A stretch of 64,000 nt of DNA, taken from assembly GCA_933228675.1 (NCBI GenBank), contig OW121743.1, forward strand, positions 87,142,768-87,206,767. The letters are read 5' to 3'. The translations under genes and the position numbers were made by a program. Positions 12,730 through 24,359 of this stretch are shown here, one piece after another (the stretch's first letter is position 1; each line of letters opens with the position of its first letter). Under the pieces are notes generated by a model that saw only the letters and a program-made list of their open reading frames with translations, did no database searches and had not been told where the DNA came from. Source of the stretch: Stomorhina lunata (taxonomy: Eukaryota; Arthropoda; Insecta; Diptera; Rhiniidae).

Positions 12730-13592
12730 CAGGGTTATCCGTTTTGTGGTTTCAAATGTTAACGTAAATAAAATATATATAAATATTTTTTTCATGATAT
12801 TTATATTTTTTTATAAAGTTTGATCGTTGACATTATCTGTGAAACATTATATCATTTAAATGACCACCACGTAAAATGTTGCAAGCATTGATTCTTTTGA
12901 CGTAATTTTCGGCTACTTTTTGACACATATTGGGCGGTATTTCAGCCATAACTTGACTAATGTTGATTTTCAGGTGTTCAAGAGTTAAAGATTTATCTGC
13001 ATAAATACGGTCTTTCTCGTAGCCCCACAAAAAAGGTCTAATGGTGCCAAATCGCCATGACAAGAACTTACGCAGCCAGGAAATGTCTCCTGCAATAAAC
13101 CCATATTCGCTCGAGTTGTGTGGCATGTAGTACCTTCTTGTTGAAACCACATATTCTCCAAGTCGTCTTCTTCAATAGGAGGCAAAAAAAGTCGGCTATA
13201 ATATCCTAATTCCTGAGAACGACGAGGAATCGACACATTCGGGCCTTTGGCAACACTTTCACTTACTGCATCGATATTTCAGCGGAACGATGATGCAATA
13301 TTTGTAACTACTCCAGTCTCTTCAAATTTCTTCACAATTTTGCCAATTGCCTGCATAATTGGACGATTATGTTAACTATAATCTCCTCTTAAAGCACGAT
13401 ATGTGGCTTTTGAAAAATCACCATTTTTGTAGTATGTTGTGATTATTTTTATGAGTTGTGTGCTACTTAAGCGATCCATTTTCGTTAATGTCAGACTTTC
13501 AACTGAAAAGAAAAAAATTGGTTTAACAACTTAGTTTGACAGATGTCGAATACCAGTCCAATACTTTCAAAACCACGAAATTGATAACCCGA
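12730..13592 (-). mobile_element. Internally deleted mariner-like element with TIRs
   Basis: Inverted ends begin CAGGGTTATC (left) and, on the other strand, TCGGGTTATC (right), and continue with a matching TGGTTT region, about 28 bp in all. TA dinucleotides flank both ends (12728-12729 and 13593-13594), as expected for the TA target-site duplication of Tc1/mariner. The element is 863 bp, shorter than the ~1.3 kb usual for mariners. It contains the transposase remnant at 12833-13479. Confidence 0.85.
12833..13479 (-). pseudogene. Mariner-superfamily transposase, broken
   Basis: The start ATG lies at 13477-13479 (MDRLSSTQLIKIITTYYKNG). It leads into a helix-turn-helix-like region that contains two stop codons. 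The catalytic part includes NMWFQQEGTTCHTTRANMGL, where the family normally has QQDG, so the second catalytic Asp reads Glu. It is followed by a PLDLF block and, after a frameshift, by WGYEKDRIYADKSLTLEHLK and the C-terminal GGHLNDIMFHR. Open frames at 12985-13236 and 12833-13150 are two pieces of one protein. Stops, frameshift, the altered catalytic residue and loss of sequence between motifs show it is inactive. Confidence 0.85.
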
Positions 13593-13619
13593 TAGAACCA
13601 ATTTTGAAAAAACGAAAGC

Positions 13620-14787
13620 GGGCCCTATTTCACTAAGCTACAAGTCTACAATTACAAGTGTTTTTGCCTGTAAAATTGTGAACTTGTAAAAAATTGTGTT
13701 TCATTAAAATACAATTACAAGATTGTAGCTACAAGTGATTTTTACAATTCACAAGTTTACAAGTCATACTTCTACAAGTGGTTTTGTTTCACAAATCTAA
13801 ATCTGTTCTTGTACACTTGTAGAATTGTAGAAAAAAAACATAGGGTCGAAAAAAATTTTTACAAGTTACAAGTGAATGATAAATTGAATTCAAATTTGTT
13901 TTTTAACTATCTTTTAATAAAAATTAGTTAAAATTAACACAAAATCAAATCAATATTAATTAATTTATTTATTTTGTTTGATTACAAGGTTTACATGGTG
14001 CGGACGGACTGACATCGACTCAGAAATGAATTCTAAGTCCATTGGTGTACTAAAGGTGGTCTAAGACCAATATTTCTATGCGTTACATACATCATCCCAA
14101 ACTTATAATACGCTTTCCACCTATAGTGGTGAAGGATATGAAAATATAATCATGTATTCAGAACAAGGGAAATCAATGATGTCCTTGACTCAAGGATACC
14201 TCAAAAAGCATATCTTCCATTTTCTTTATCATTTTCTCAAATGTGGATAATAGTGTAGACAACAAAATATAAAACCAAAAAAATGAGCCCATGGTGGATC
14301 GGGGAACAAAAAACTTTTTCTAAAATAATTCATAATATTTCAGTACAAATTTTGAATTTGAATACAAGATTAATTTTTTTAATTAAAGGACATAAAACTA
14401 CAGGACATATGCTAAAACATGAGTATCAAAAGTTAAATACATATAAAGTGGGTATATTTCGGAAAAAATCTTGAAAAAAACGAACTTTGAACCGCCATAA
14501 AATCTGAACCAAAGCGAAGGAGAATGTATATAATTTCATGAAAATCGTAGATGGAGTGGTTCAGTACGAGTTCAAAAATGTTTTATTTGACTCCATATAT
14601 TTACCAAAATATTTTATTTTATTATAATTGTAGAAATTGTAATTGTAGAAATTATAGTTTACAAGTCCAAAAAGCTACAATTGTTGTGTAAATTTTAATG
14701 AAACACTATTGAATAGTACTTGTAAGAATTATAATTGTAATTGTAACTTGTAAACTTGTAGAATTGTAGTTTAGTGAAATAGGGCCC
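13620..14787. mobile_element. Non-autonomous TIR element, GGGCCCTATTTCAC ends
   Basis: The left end GGGCCCTATTTCACTAAGCT is matched in inverse by the right end, which reads AGTGAAATAGGGCCC. The inverted arms continue as imperfect ACAAGT/TACAATT-rich sequence for well over 100 bp on each side, so the arms can fold back. There is no transposase and no clear target duplication. It carries a nested fragment of the ~800-bp dispersed repeat at 13980-14145. Superfamily not assigned. Confidence 0.75.
13980..14145 (+). repeat. 3' fragment of the ~800-bp dispersed repeat (R800)
   Basis: It matches 39329-39513: GATTACAAGGTTTACATG, a CGGACGGAC run, CGACTCAGAA, ATTTCTATGCGTTACA, and the terminal CCACCTATAGTGGTGAAGG. 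It is nested inside the GGGCCC-ended element. Confidence 0.8.
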
Positions 14788-16008
14788 AGGATTTGAATTT
14801 AGCACCTCAAATAATATATAGATTTCTTCCCATCTGCTCTGATGCCAAAGTTGACCGTAATTTGTGAACTTGTATAAAACATATCCGCTATATTTAATAT
14901 TGAAAGGATTATCGATCTACCGACATTCTGATGATTTTTAAAAAATAATATAGAAATATATAAAATGCATGTTTCATGAATCAGTCGGAACCTTTTTTAA
15001 GGTTTAAAAATATCATACTCTGAAACTTTTCCCACCGAGAACACTTGCACTTATACAAATAAAGGCTTACACAGACATAGGACATTGATTGCAATTTTGC
15101 TGTTTCTCGGGTTTTGTTTCATTATTTTTTTTTTATTCCAAAAGAATTCCAATTAACATTAATAAAGTTTATTTCGCTGCTATCTTTAACGTTCCACTAG
15201 CTCTTGTGCCTCCATTCGTCTGTTCACTGTCTGTATTTACATCGATCGAGTATATAAAAACATTCAATTCTGAGGAATGTTTGAATATATTTCCATCTGG
15301 ATATACTTATACATATATAGTAAATAAGCATGTAAATACTTATATATATATGAATGCATGGAGTCTGTGGATTAATTTTGGTATGCAAAGCAATTGTGGT
15401 GTATTGAAATGGAAATGTTTGAATTAGTGGCGCTGATGCTGATGATAATGATGTTGATGGGGTCGTTGTGATATAAAATCATTTAAATTACTACAACCTC
15501 ATCATCGTTTGTGTGGGCACCATCATCATCATCATTATCAACATTATCCGTATTTATATTATCGATTTAAATAGTGACATTAAGTTCATTCAGCTTAAAA
15601 ATGTTCCTTATTTAGTAAATAGAAATACTTAATATAGCGGCTGCTTAATATTAAATTCGCTTGACATTTGCAAAATCCTTTTCAATTTCATGCCTAGTAA
15701 AAGGGGCTTTAAATTTAAGAGTTCAATAAACATTGCTCAAGTGTTTTTTTTTCATTGTTAGAAACGTGGTTAATCCTGTAATAAGTATGAAGGAAATAAG
15801 CTATTGCGAGGAGGTTTTATTGAAATAAGCTTTCTATTGTATGCTATGGGATGCGAGAAATATTAGAAGTCATTGGTTTATAAGTAAATAAGTGGGACGT
15901 TTGTGTATTATTAACGTAACTGAATGAATTGACTTAGCTTTTAGCCGGAACTCCGCTATAATGTATAAATAATTGTGAACGCTACTTTAATGGGCTAAGG
16001 TAAATATT
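14788..16008. other. AT-rich stretch with GATGAT/CATCAT repeats
   Basis: A degenerate (GATGAT) run at about 15425-15465 is followed by (CATCAT) at about 15498-15545, an inverted arrangement that could pair. The 112-codon frame at 15089-15427 shows no recognisable domain and is probably chance. Confidence 0.55.
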
Positions 16009-16987
16009 CCCAGCAAAACTTTCGTAATGGCAAGTACTCTGGTAACTGGTTACCTTGTAATGACTACAACATACCCTCCGAATAACTAATAAGTTAATAC
16101 AGAAGTACTTATTTGTAATTAAGATGGTAAATTAAACTGAATGGCCCGGTTCAAATCCCACCAAGGGCAAAATTTTTTTTAGTTTTTTTTTTATTAAAAG
16201 AGTCTTTTTAAATGATTTTTGAATTTTAAGAACTTAAATATTATCTTCTGTAAAAAAAATTGTAAAACTAACTCACGTTAATGAAAAAATACCACCATGA
16301 GTCAATTTTGATTATGTAGGGGATGTTGAATACCAAACACGATTCTAATTGGTCTTAACTTGGTAAGCCCAACTTATCTGGGTCATCCTTCATCTCAACT
16401 GTGGACACACACCTCCTCATGGTATCACCCGGGGAGCTAGTTTAACACCCATTAATATTGTGAGTTAACATGTTCCGAGAGTTGTCCAATAAGATCGATA
16501 AAAATGGGTTAGGATTACGGGCTAGTAACCCTCTCTTGAAAAAAAAATACAATGAACAGGATAAAATTAGAATTGAAATGTCCCACTACCTAATGTTAGA
16601 GGAGGATGTCCGAAACTTCGATAGAAAGACCAAGTAGAGGAACATTTTTCAAAGCTTGGCCTATAAAATTGGAGAATATTCGCACAAGATCGAAATCCAT
16701 GGAATTCCAAAATATGCTCGGACTTTGACCTTAACAGGTTGTAACTATAGGTCATTTAAGTAAGTAAAAGTCAATGTTATATAACCAAAAAGTAAGATTT
16801 AAACTACTTAAGTTTTAAAATAATTAAAAAAAAACTTGTTTATTTTAAAATCGTATAGAAATATTTTTCTAAAAATTACAACAAAGCAAAAAAAGCAGGG
16901 AAAAACAAAGTTATTGTTACATGATTTTGGATCTAAAAATGAAAATTGTATATATTAATTATAAGCTGCTAAGTTTTCATCATATGA

Positions 16988-17050
16988 AGTAGCTCAGTGG
17001 AAGAGTCTCCGCCTAGCAGTCGTAGGGGTCTGGTTCGAGCTCCCATGGGG
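16988..17050 (+). other. tRNA-like segment (pol III A and B boxes)
   Basis: A-box-like TAGCTCAGTGG (16990-17000) and B-box-like GGTTCGAGCTC (17032-17042) are 42 bases apart, the spacing found in tRNA genes. GCCTAGCA lies where an anticodon arm would be; if its T is position 33 the anticodon would be AGC (Ala-like). Acceptor and anticodon stems do not pair properly, so this is a tRNA relic and not a tRNA gene. The same segment is in copy 2. Confidence 0.65.
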
Positions 17051-17113
17051 TCATAAAAAAATTTTTTGTATTTCTTTGGGAATTAATTATTCGAACTTTA
17101 AATTGAATTAATT

Positions 17114-17675
17114 GAAAAATTAGGATTTATCAGGCTTGAGTTCATTTTTAATTTTCAAATTATTAATTTGAAAATTTGAAAGTAATAATGTGGAGAAAAA
17201 CTGAAAAAATTATTTTTGAACGCGGCTAGTGGATTGCAATTTCTGTCCCGCCACAGGACGTCATCAGCACTTAGCGCCCTCGACCACAGTCGAGTTATCA
17301 AATTGCAGAGATAATCATTAATTTAAGTCATTGAGTTTGATCGAACATCACTACGTTTAATTGATTGTGTATTCTCCTATTACTTGTTTTGCTCGATCTT
17401 TTCACTTGCCGTTGGCATGTAGAGAAGAACAAGACTTTTTGGTTTGATGCTATTTATAGAATAGTAACAGTGTTCACATATGTAAGTAAATTACATGAAT
17501 GTATGTCGAGGGCGCTAAGTGCTGATGACGTCCTGTGGCGGGACAGAAATTGCAATCCACTAGCCGCGTTCAAAAATATTTTTTGCAGTTTTTCTCCACA
17601 TTATTACTTTAAAATTTTCAAATTAATAATTTGAAAATTAAAAATGAACTCAAGCCTGATAAATCCTAATTTTTC
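17114..17675. mobile_element. Foldback element with 170-bp inverted arms
   Basis: Arms 17114-17283 and 17506-17675 are near-perfect inverted complements around a 222-bp centre. The GC-rich inner parts include CGGCTAGTGG, GTCCCGCCACAGGACG and GCACTTAGCGCCCTCGA. Copy 2 of the host element lacks it and gives the empty site. TTTTTGTATTTC flanks the insertion on both sides (around 17067-17080 and 17678-17689), consistent with a target duplication, although about 35 bp of extra AT-rich sequence lies between the left flank and the left arm. The 89-codon frame at 17365-17634 is a by-product. Confidence 0.85.
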
Positions 17676-17912
17676 ATTTTTGTATTTCGTTTAAAAATAT
17701 ATATTTTTTTTTTTTTTTAAACAACAACAAAAAAAGTTGTTGTTGTTTTCCAATTGCTTACCCAAGTCATTACTTTTCTGCAATTGGTAAGTACTTGCCT
17801 CCAATGACATCCACATGTTAATGTAATGACTTAAACAGTGAATGTGTAAGTAGTTCGTGTTCAATAGTTTAGCTGTTTAACTCATTACTTGGTAATGAAA
17901 AGTTTTGCTGGG

Positions 17913-18784
17913 TTGTTCTAGGATTATGAATCAGAGTGACCAAATTAGAAAGTATTGTTGTTAGTGTCAGAAGTTAATATATTTTACATCATCACCAGAT
18001 TAGCTTATACGAGTAAGTTTTTTTTTTATATTTATTTAAATAATTTAAAACCACGTTCACAATGTCGATTACTTTATTCAATATTACTATCATATCACGC
18101 AACTTTACACTAAAGCACAATTTTAACATGATACTTCAAACTGATTTAATTAAGGAAACTGTCTGTTTCGTTGCCGTCTGAAAAGATGTGACAGTTTTTT
18201 TAAGACTTCTTTTCGAAAATCCAACAATACTGCACAGCAACATGGAACGCGAAACAATTACTTATCAATTAGCCTACGCTGGAACTGGCTACAACACATA
18301 AATATCGACAAGCGGATGTTAAAACATCAACAAAAGCAGTGGAAAAATAGTCAACAAAAAAAATAGCGTTATTGTCTATTTGCAAGTGGAAAGTGGTTTG
18401 TTGGATATAAATATTTTCATATGTTTATTAGGGTATGCCAGAGAATTTAACATTAAACGTATAAACTGCAAACATAAGAGTTTTTTGGTTTCATTATCGT
18501 GATGTCTATGCCATGAATTATTTGGAAGACTTCTACTAATACTGCCTTATGGATACCAGTCTAGAATGTCTTTGTTGATTTCGGCCTACGGTCTATGTAA
18601 GGTATGACCGATCCATCGTTATTTTCTTCTTATAAATTATGTCTTGAGTGATTTTTTCTTTTGACATTCATTACTTGGTTTCAGAAGTATTAATTTAATC
18701 TTAGAACTGCATATCTGAGAGTTTGTGAAACATAATCTATAAATTTTTTTTTTTCGCATAACCTAGGGGAAACCTTAATTTTAT
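17913..18784. other. AT-rich stretch, nothing recognised
   Basis: No terminal repeats, tandem arrays or credible coding frame are visible. Confidence 0.55.
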
Positions 18785-20063
18785 TATTATATTCTTAAAC
18801 GATGGGTACCTTTTTTGATGTGTAGCTCGAAGAAGAAGGGACTTTTGGAACCTTTGCCTCTAAGAGGGTAGAAACGGGTAAAAAGGGGAAAAATCGAAAA
18901 CGATATATCTCCTAAAGTAATAGGTATAGAAACAAAATTAAAATTACGTTTTAAACGGCTATGAAAATGAGCGGACAGGTGTTTGGTACTTTTTTGAAAC
19001 TATGTCCGATAGGGGGTAAAAAAGAGTGAAAATAGTTTTTTTGGTACCTTTTTAACCCACTCTTATATTTTAAACTAAAGAATATAGAAAGAAACTTTCT
19101 ACTGCAATCAATAGATGTGAAAGAAACATTAAATACATAATTAGTACTTTTTTGATTTTGGGGCCGAAATGGGTAAACAAGGGATAAAATGATAACTTAA
19201 CATCTCAAAAAGTAATATGAATAGGAACATTATGTTAACTGCGTTTTAATAAAATGTACCAAATTCAATTGGTACCAAAAAAGTACCAAATATGCATATG
19301 GAACTTTTTGAAATTAGGGGAAAAAATTTGTATTGTCATACCTTTTAAACAAATGAATGTTTGTCTGTATGTATGTTCTTTATAGAATAGTAAACTGTGA
19401 ATTTAATCATGTTATGCTCTTTAGCGAAGATGTTGCAGATAAGCCGGCGAAGGTTTTTAAGTTAATAAGACTAATTTCCGACAGATTGCGCCACTGAAAA
19501 GTAGCCCATGAGCCGGCGAAGGCTTTTTAGTTGGTATGAAGAAATTTCGACAGGTGGCGCCACTGAAATTTACTCAAAGTCAATTTAATCGTAAGCTCTA
19601 CATTTAATCATGCTATAATCTTGAGCAAAGTTGCTACGGATAAGCCGAAGAAGGTTTATGAATTGGAATGAGCAAAGTCCGACAGGTAGCGCCACAGAAA
19701 ATTACTCAAAGTGAATTAAATCGTAAACTATGCATTTGATCATATTATAATCATAAGCAAAGTTGTTACGCATAAACAGACAAAGGTTTCTTTATTGGTA
19801 TGAACAACTTCAGGTGGCGCCACTGGAAACTACTCAAAATGAATTAAATCGTAAACTGTGCATTTGATCAGACTATAATCTTTAGCAAAATTGTTGCGCA
19901 TGAGTCGACGGAGGTTTCTGTTGGTATGGCCAATTTCCAAAATTATTAAAATGAGTTAAACTGTCATCTATGCAAAGTATGTGTTGGTCGGACAAAATAA
20001 ATAAAATAATTCAAAATTAACTGAATATTTGTATAATGTCTTTCCTATAAGTTTATATATTAT
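18785..20063 (+). mobile_element. Helitron-like dispersed repeat, + copy, truncated
   Basis: It begins with TATATTCTTAAACG, then jumps to GATGGGTACC, where the inverted copy has an extra ~90-bp AT-rich segment (local deletion here). The body has several AGTACC/GGTACC motifs and then a block of ~130-bp tandem repeats (about 19430-19930) marked by recurrent GGCGCCACTG. The AT-rich tail AAATAAATAAAATAATTC matches the other copy, but the 3' hairpin is missing; the repeat stops where the MITE at 20068 begins. No Rep/helicase is present. Confidence 0.65.
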
Positions 20064-20067
20064 ATTA

Positions 20068-21150
20068 GGGTGGAACGAAAAACAAGGTTTATCAAAATTC
20101 GATACGCCTGGGTTAAAAATAGATGCTTTATATCCTAAGGTTTTCGAAAAAAAATTTTGGGTCATTTTTGGCTCCATGTCTGTTAAATGTTAAATAAAAT
20201 ATTTTTAATAAAAAATACAACCAAAAAGTAACTATTTTTATTAATTTTGATAGAAATTCGCCACTAAATTGATTACATTTCGTATTTTTGCCACTAAACA
20301 TCCAAATTTTAACCTTTGACCACGATGAAAAAAGGGTTAAGCTCACCTAATATCAAAGAAAGTTTTATTGAAAATTCCTCAGTGACTGGGCAATACAATT
20401 CAGTATTAGCTTTATCAAAACAAAAACTTAAATAAAATTTACTATGCATCTACTTAAATAATGTCCAAAAATGTACTTTTTCGCGAAATTTTACCATTTC
20501 AAGTCACAGGTACAGCGAAACCAAACTGAACTTACTTGAATTTTATTGCCACATCTATCTTTTTTAACTCACCGATCAAAAATTTTGAAATTTTTAATAT
20601 TTTTTTAACAAAATTTTCTAAAACTTAAAAAGTGATTTTTGAAACGGTCCTTAAAAAAATGTACCATTTTCCAGTATAAAAAAAACTATTTAAATTTAAT
20701 TATATTTTAATAAATTTCAACTATTTAACACTTATAAGTCTTTAGATGATAAGGAAAGTTTTACTTTGTAATTTCTGTACTGTTTTTTTTTTGCTGCATA
20801 TCCTTAGGCGTGTTGAAAAGGACTCGAATTTTCTGAAGCAAATTGCAATAACTTAAAAACTACTACATGGATTTTTAATTTTTATGACTCTAGTGAAAGA
20901 TGATTTAATTGTCTTCTACATCCAATCATTGGTTTTACCAAAAACATAATTCTATTGGTTGAAATTTATCAAAAACCGAAACAAGTCCCATTTTCCCCAT
21001 ACAAATGGGTGCTAGAAATAAATTTCCTATGCGCCACCTCAGGACATTGGCCTAGGAAAACAAAAATTTTTTTTATCACCTTAGGATGTAAAGAATCGAT
21101 TTTAACCCAGGCGTATTGAATTTCAATAAAAGTTGTTTTTCGCTCCATCC
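20068..21150. mobile_element. MITE-like element, GGGTGGAACGAAAAAC ends
   Basis: Imperfect terminal inverted repeats of about 75 bp: the left GGGTGGAACGAAAAACAAGG and the right, read in reverse complement, GGATGGAGCGAAAAACAAC. Both continue into TACGCCTGGGTTAAAA and a shared ATCCTAAGGT. TA flanks both ends (20066-20067, 21151-21152). It is 1083 bp with no transposase. TA flanks suggest mobilisation by a Tc1/mariner-type transposase, but this is inference. Confidence 0.8.
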
Positions 21151-22415
21151 TAATATATATATATGTATGTATCTATGTGTATGTAATTGAATAAAATCGC
21201 GATATATAAACGAAATTAAATGCAGATAAAATCATAAGATAAAAGTTTACATTACGATAGCAACAATAACAACATAGAACTAGTTGGTATTGCTATATTG
21301 CTACGTCAGTATTGAGTAAAAAAATGTTTAATTCTTGAAAATATTCAATGATTGCAAAATGCATGTAACATAAAATTTCATACATGTTTGAAGGTTTATT
21401 CATTGGGTCGTTATGATTTCTTTGTTTTTCTTTTTGTATTTGGTGGCTTGTTATATTTTCCTCAATACTTGTACTCACTGAAACATACACGCAATATTAC
21501 AAATACATAAATTTAACATATAGTCCATGAAAATTGTTTTCGTCCATCTTTCACATGATATAGTGGACCAAATGATGTTAAGATAATAAAAACTCCTCTA
21601 TGCTCTCAAATGAATTAATGGATGATACATATACATATATATGTATGTACTCTGGAATCCACTTATACAATACAAATATATATACATTTATTGGCTGAAG
21701 TATGGACATATGTATGTATGCATGTGAATTCTTTTATACTCTCATATTTGAAAATGTTCTATGGTGCACTTGACTCAATGTAAATGCAGATCCTGGAAAA
21801 TATTTCCAATAAATTTTACTAAAGAAATCGTTAACAGCGGTAACAGTGGTTTTGTAAATTTTATAAGTTTTAAAACGAATTTTGTTGGTTTTACAAGAGC
21901 TTGGGCAAGGATCAATGCTTACTTCTGCTATGCATTGCAAAAGGATATATTGTACAATATATACCCAATTTTACTACGTGTCAACACAAGGGAAAAAATA
22001 CATTTTCCCCAAAAAAGTAAACCTTAATTTTATTTGTTTAAAAGACCTATTTATATAATTATGTGTAGATTGTTACACAGCTTCTCTGAATAGATTTCAT
22101 CCGTTGATGTTTGTAACTTATTCGCATATACTTGTTGAAGAAAACCTTACGAGAATAATTTAATTGGTTAAATCGCATGATTTCTGTAGCCCTCTATGTA
22201 GCATCAGCTGTTTGGGATAACAGATCCAGAATATTCAACTTAAACAGATCTAGAACATCCAATTTAAACTAAAAAAGTTGATAATTTCAGACCTATGGAG
22301 CTTGATGTTGGCAATGATGTTCAATATTGACCTCATGCGAATTGTATCTTCCTAAGTTGCAAAAAAAACACCGCTTTTGAAGAAAAAGTTATTATATATA
22401 AAAAAAAAAGATATT
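21151..22415. other. AT-rich stretch with (TA)/(TATG) microsatellites
   Basis: Short (TA)n(TATG)n runs lie at about 21151-21190 and 21625-21725. Overlapping open frames of under 90 codons on both strands near 21734-22027 show no recognisable domain. Confidence 0.55.
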
Positions 22416-22639
22416 CAGGTATGTAATGGACATTTTTCGTTTTCAAATCGAGCGATTTCAGACATATTTTTTAGCTAATTTTCGGTTATTTCCCCCAAAA
22501 AAGTTTTGGCTTTAATCCTTTTGACTTATATTTTTTCTTTCATTTGGTTTGAATTTTTTGGGAAAATAACCGAATATTATCTCAAAAATATATCTGAAAT
22601 CGATCGATTTGAAAACGATCGTTTTCCATCACATACCTG
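22416..22639. mobile_element. Short foldback/MITE, 224 bp
   Basis: It starts CAGGTATGTAATGGACA and ends with the inverse, TCCATCACATACCTG. Arms of about 85 bp pair imperfectly, including TTTTCAAATCGAGCGATTTC against GAAATCGATCGATTTGAAAA and CGGTTATTT against AAATAACCG. ATT occurs on both flanks and may be a 3-bp target duplication. Confidence 0.75.
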
Positions 22640-23099
22640 ATTGAAATATACTTAATGTTCTAAAACAAAAAGTGATGAAAATTTTCATCAAACTCAGTAG
22701 CTCATGTATCGAATATAGCTTCACGGCTTTAATCTTGAAGTCACTTTAATTATAATACAAAACATTGATTTAAGTCTGCAGAAGAAAATAACTTAATCTC
22801 GTATATAGTTAAGGAGATATCAGGAAATCAAAAAAGCTCTACAAAATTCAGTGTTTTAATTTTTCTTTGGACAAAAACTAAGTTGGCTCGGTTTTTCTTG
22901 GTGCTCTCACCATAACCACGTAAAAGGCGAAAGTCTCTTCTTTAGATTGAGTGAAAAGAATTCACCAAAATTTACCGATTGTAAAACAAAAAGTTTAAAA
23001 TTTTCTGCAAAAAGTCATATAAATTGTTAAGCACAATTTAAGCAAAAAGTGTTGCCGTCATTTAGGCGTAACTTTTTAAACAAATTGCATTCAAGTGTT
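22640..23099. other. AT-rich stretch, nothing recognised
   Basis: No repeats or coding region supported. Confidence 0.5.
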
Positions 23100-23580
23100 A
23101 TTGCAAGGCAGAAACCCCCAGGAGTCGACGAATTTCAACCAAAATTAGTAGAGCTCTTTCTTGGGTCAACTAATAGACATGTGTCGAATTTCATCAAATT
23201 CTGCTGGGAATTGCTGACTGTATATAAAGAAGAAAAATAGGTGAAAAATGGAGGTCGAAGACAGGAACCCCAAGAAGCCGACTAATTTCAACCAACATTT
23301 TTAGAGCTCTTTTTTAAATAATTAATAAATATGAGTCGAATTTCATCAAATTCTGTTTAGAATTGCGACTAGGTGACAAAATGGGGGTCCAAGGCAGGTA
23401 CCTAAAGGAGTCAAAGAATTTCAACCAAAATTAGTGGACCTCGTTTTTGAATTAAATAATAGACTTGTGTTGAATTTCATGAAATTCTGTTGAGAATTGC
23501 GACTGATACATTGAAAAGAAATACAGGTGAAAAATTGGGGATCCAAGGCAGGTACCCCCAGGAATCGACGGATTTCGAAA
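23100..23580 (+). repeat. Tandem repeat of 130-155 bp, 3.5 copies
   Basis: The block GGCAG..ACCCCCAGGAGTCGACG-AATTTCAACC recurs with anchors at 23131, 23284, 23417 and (decayed) 23571. Between anchors each copy holds TAATAGACATGTGTCGAATT and an AAATTCTG..GAATTGCGACTG motif. Diverged copies; origin unknown. Confidence 0.8.
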
Positions 23581-24359
23581 AGTTTTTAAATTTACGTTCA
23601 TAACAAACCCAGGCAAAAATTCTTGTATACAAAATAACAAAAACCCTTTTCGGCGTCTTAAATTAGTTCAAACAATGCATTACAATGACAACATCATATT
23701 ACACCCTTATTACGATATTATAACAAACTCATAACCACAGTATCAGAAAATTACAATTGTAATTACCACAACAATTGCCATTCGTTAGCATTCAACTTTT
23801 TCCATGTGTTAGAACTTATAGCTGACAAAATATTTTTAGCTAGCAAAGCTACTTGTATTTAATAATTAAGTACTTAATTCATTACTATCAAAAACCACTG
23901 TGCACTGTATGTATTACAAACGATTACGGTTCAAGTCTTAGCAAAAATATGCACGTATTAATATCCACAATAACCACATGATAACGTTTTTTTGTTTTTT
24001 TTTTTTTTTGTTTAGATTGCAGCAAAGCAGCAGCAAAGTCCGTTTCAGAATCAGATACGAGTTTTCGACATTAATGTAACGCCTATTTTGCATTGAAATG
24101 AAATAAATCTTATCAATGTTGGTAAAAATATATACAAGAGTATATAAATTTTAGCAGTATTTTTTTTTTGTATGGAACCAACCAAGAGCTTTGAAAGAGT
24201 AATTATTTAAAATTAATTAGTTTTGAATGTTATTTCTTTTAAATTGAGAGATGACACAGAAAAATTAAGAAGTTTAATTGTAGCCAAGATCAACCATACC
24301 ATCCTAAAGAAACTGTAGTAGAATTTTTAATTAAAAAAAATTCGTTATAAGATTTTTTT
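23581..24359. other. AT-rich stretch, nothing recognised
   Basis: It contains a poly-T run near 23995-24010 and no supported gene. Confidence 0.5.

Larger units (their letters stand above)
16009..17912 (+). mobile_element. TIR element with tRNA-like segment, copy 1
   Basis: The ends are CCCAGCAAAACTTT and its complement AAAAGTTTTGCTGGG, extended imperfectly to about 30 bp (GTAATGGCAAGTACTC against ATTACCAAGTAATGAG). It is closely similar to copy 2 (32460-33766) over the whole length, except for a foldback inserted at 17114-17675. It contains a B-box-like GGTTCAAATCCC near 16149 and a fuller tRNA-like segment at 16988-17050. No transposase is present. No direct target duplication could be seen at either copy. 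Confidence 0.8.

Noticed and set aside
16988..17050. Functional tRNA gene
   Set aside because: A and B boxes are present but acceptor and anticodon stems do not pair; it is a relic inside a repeated element.
17365..17634. 89-codon frame as a gene
   Set aside because: It spans the centre and right arm of a foldback element and is explained by it.
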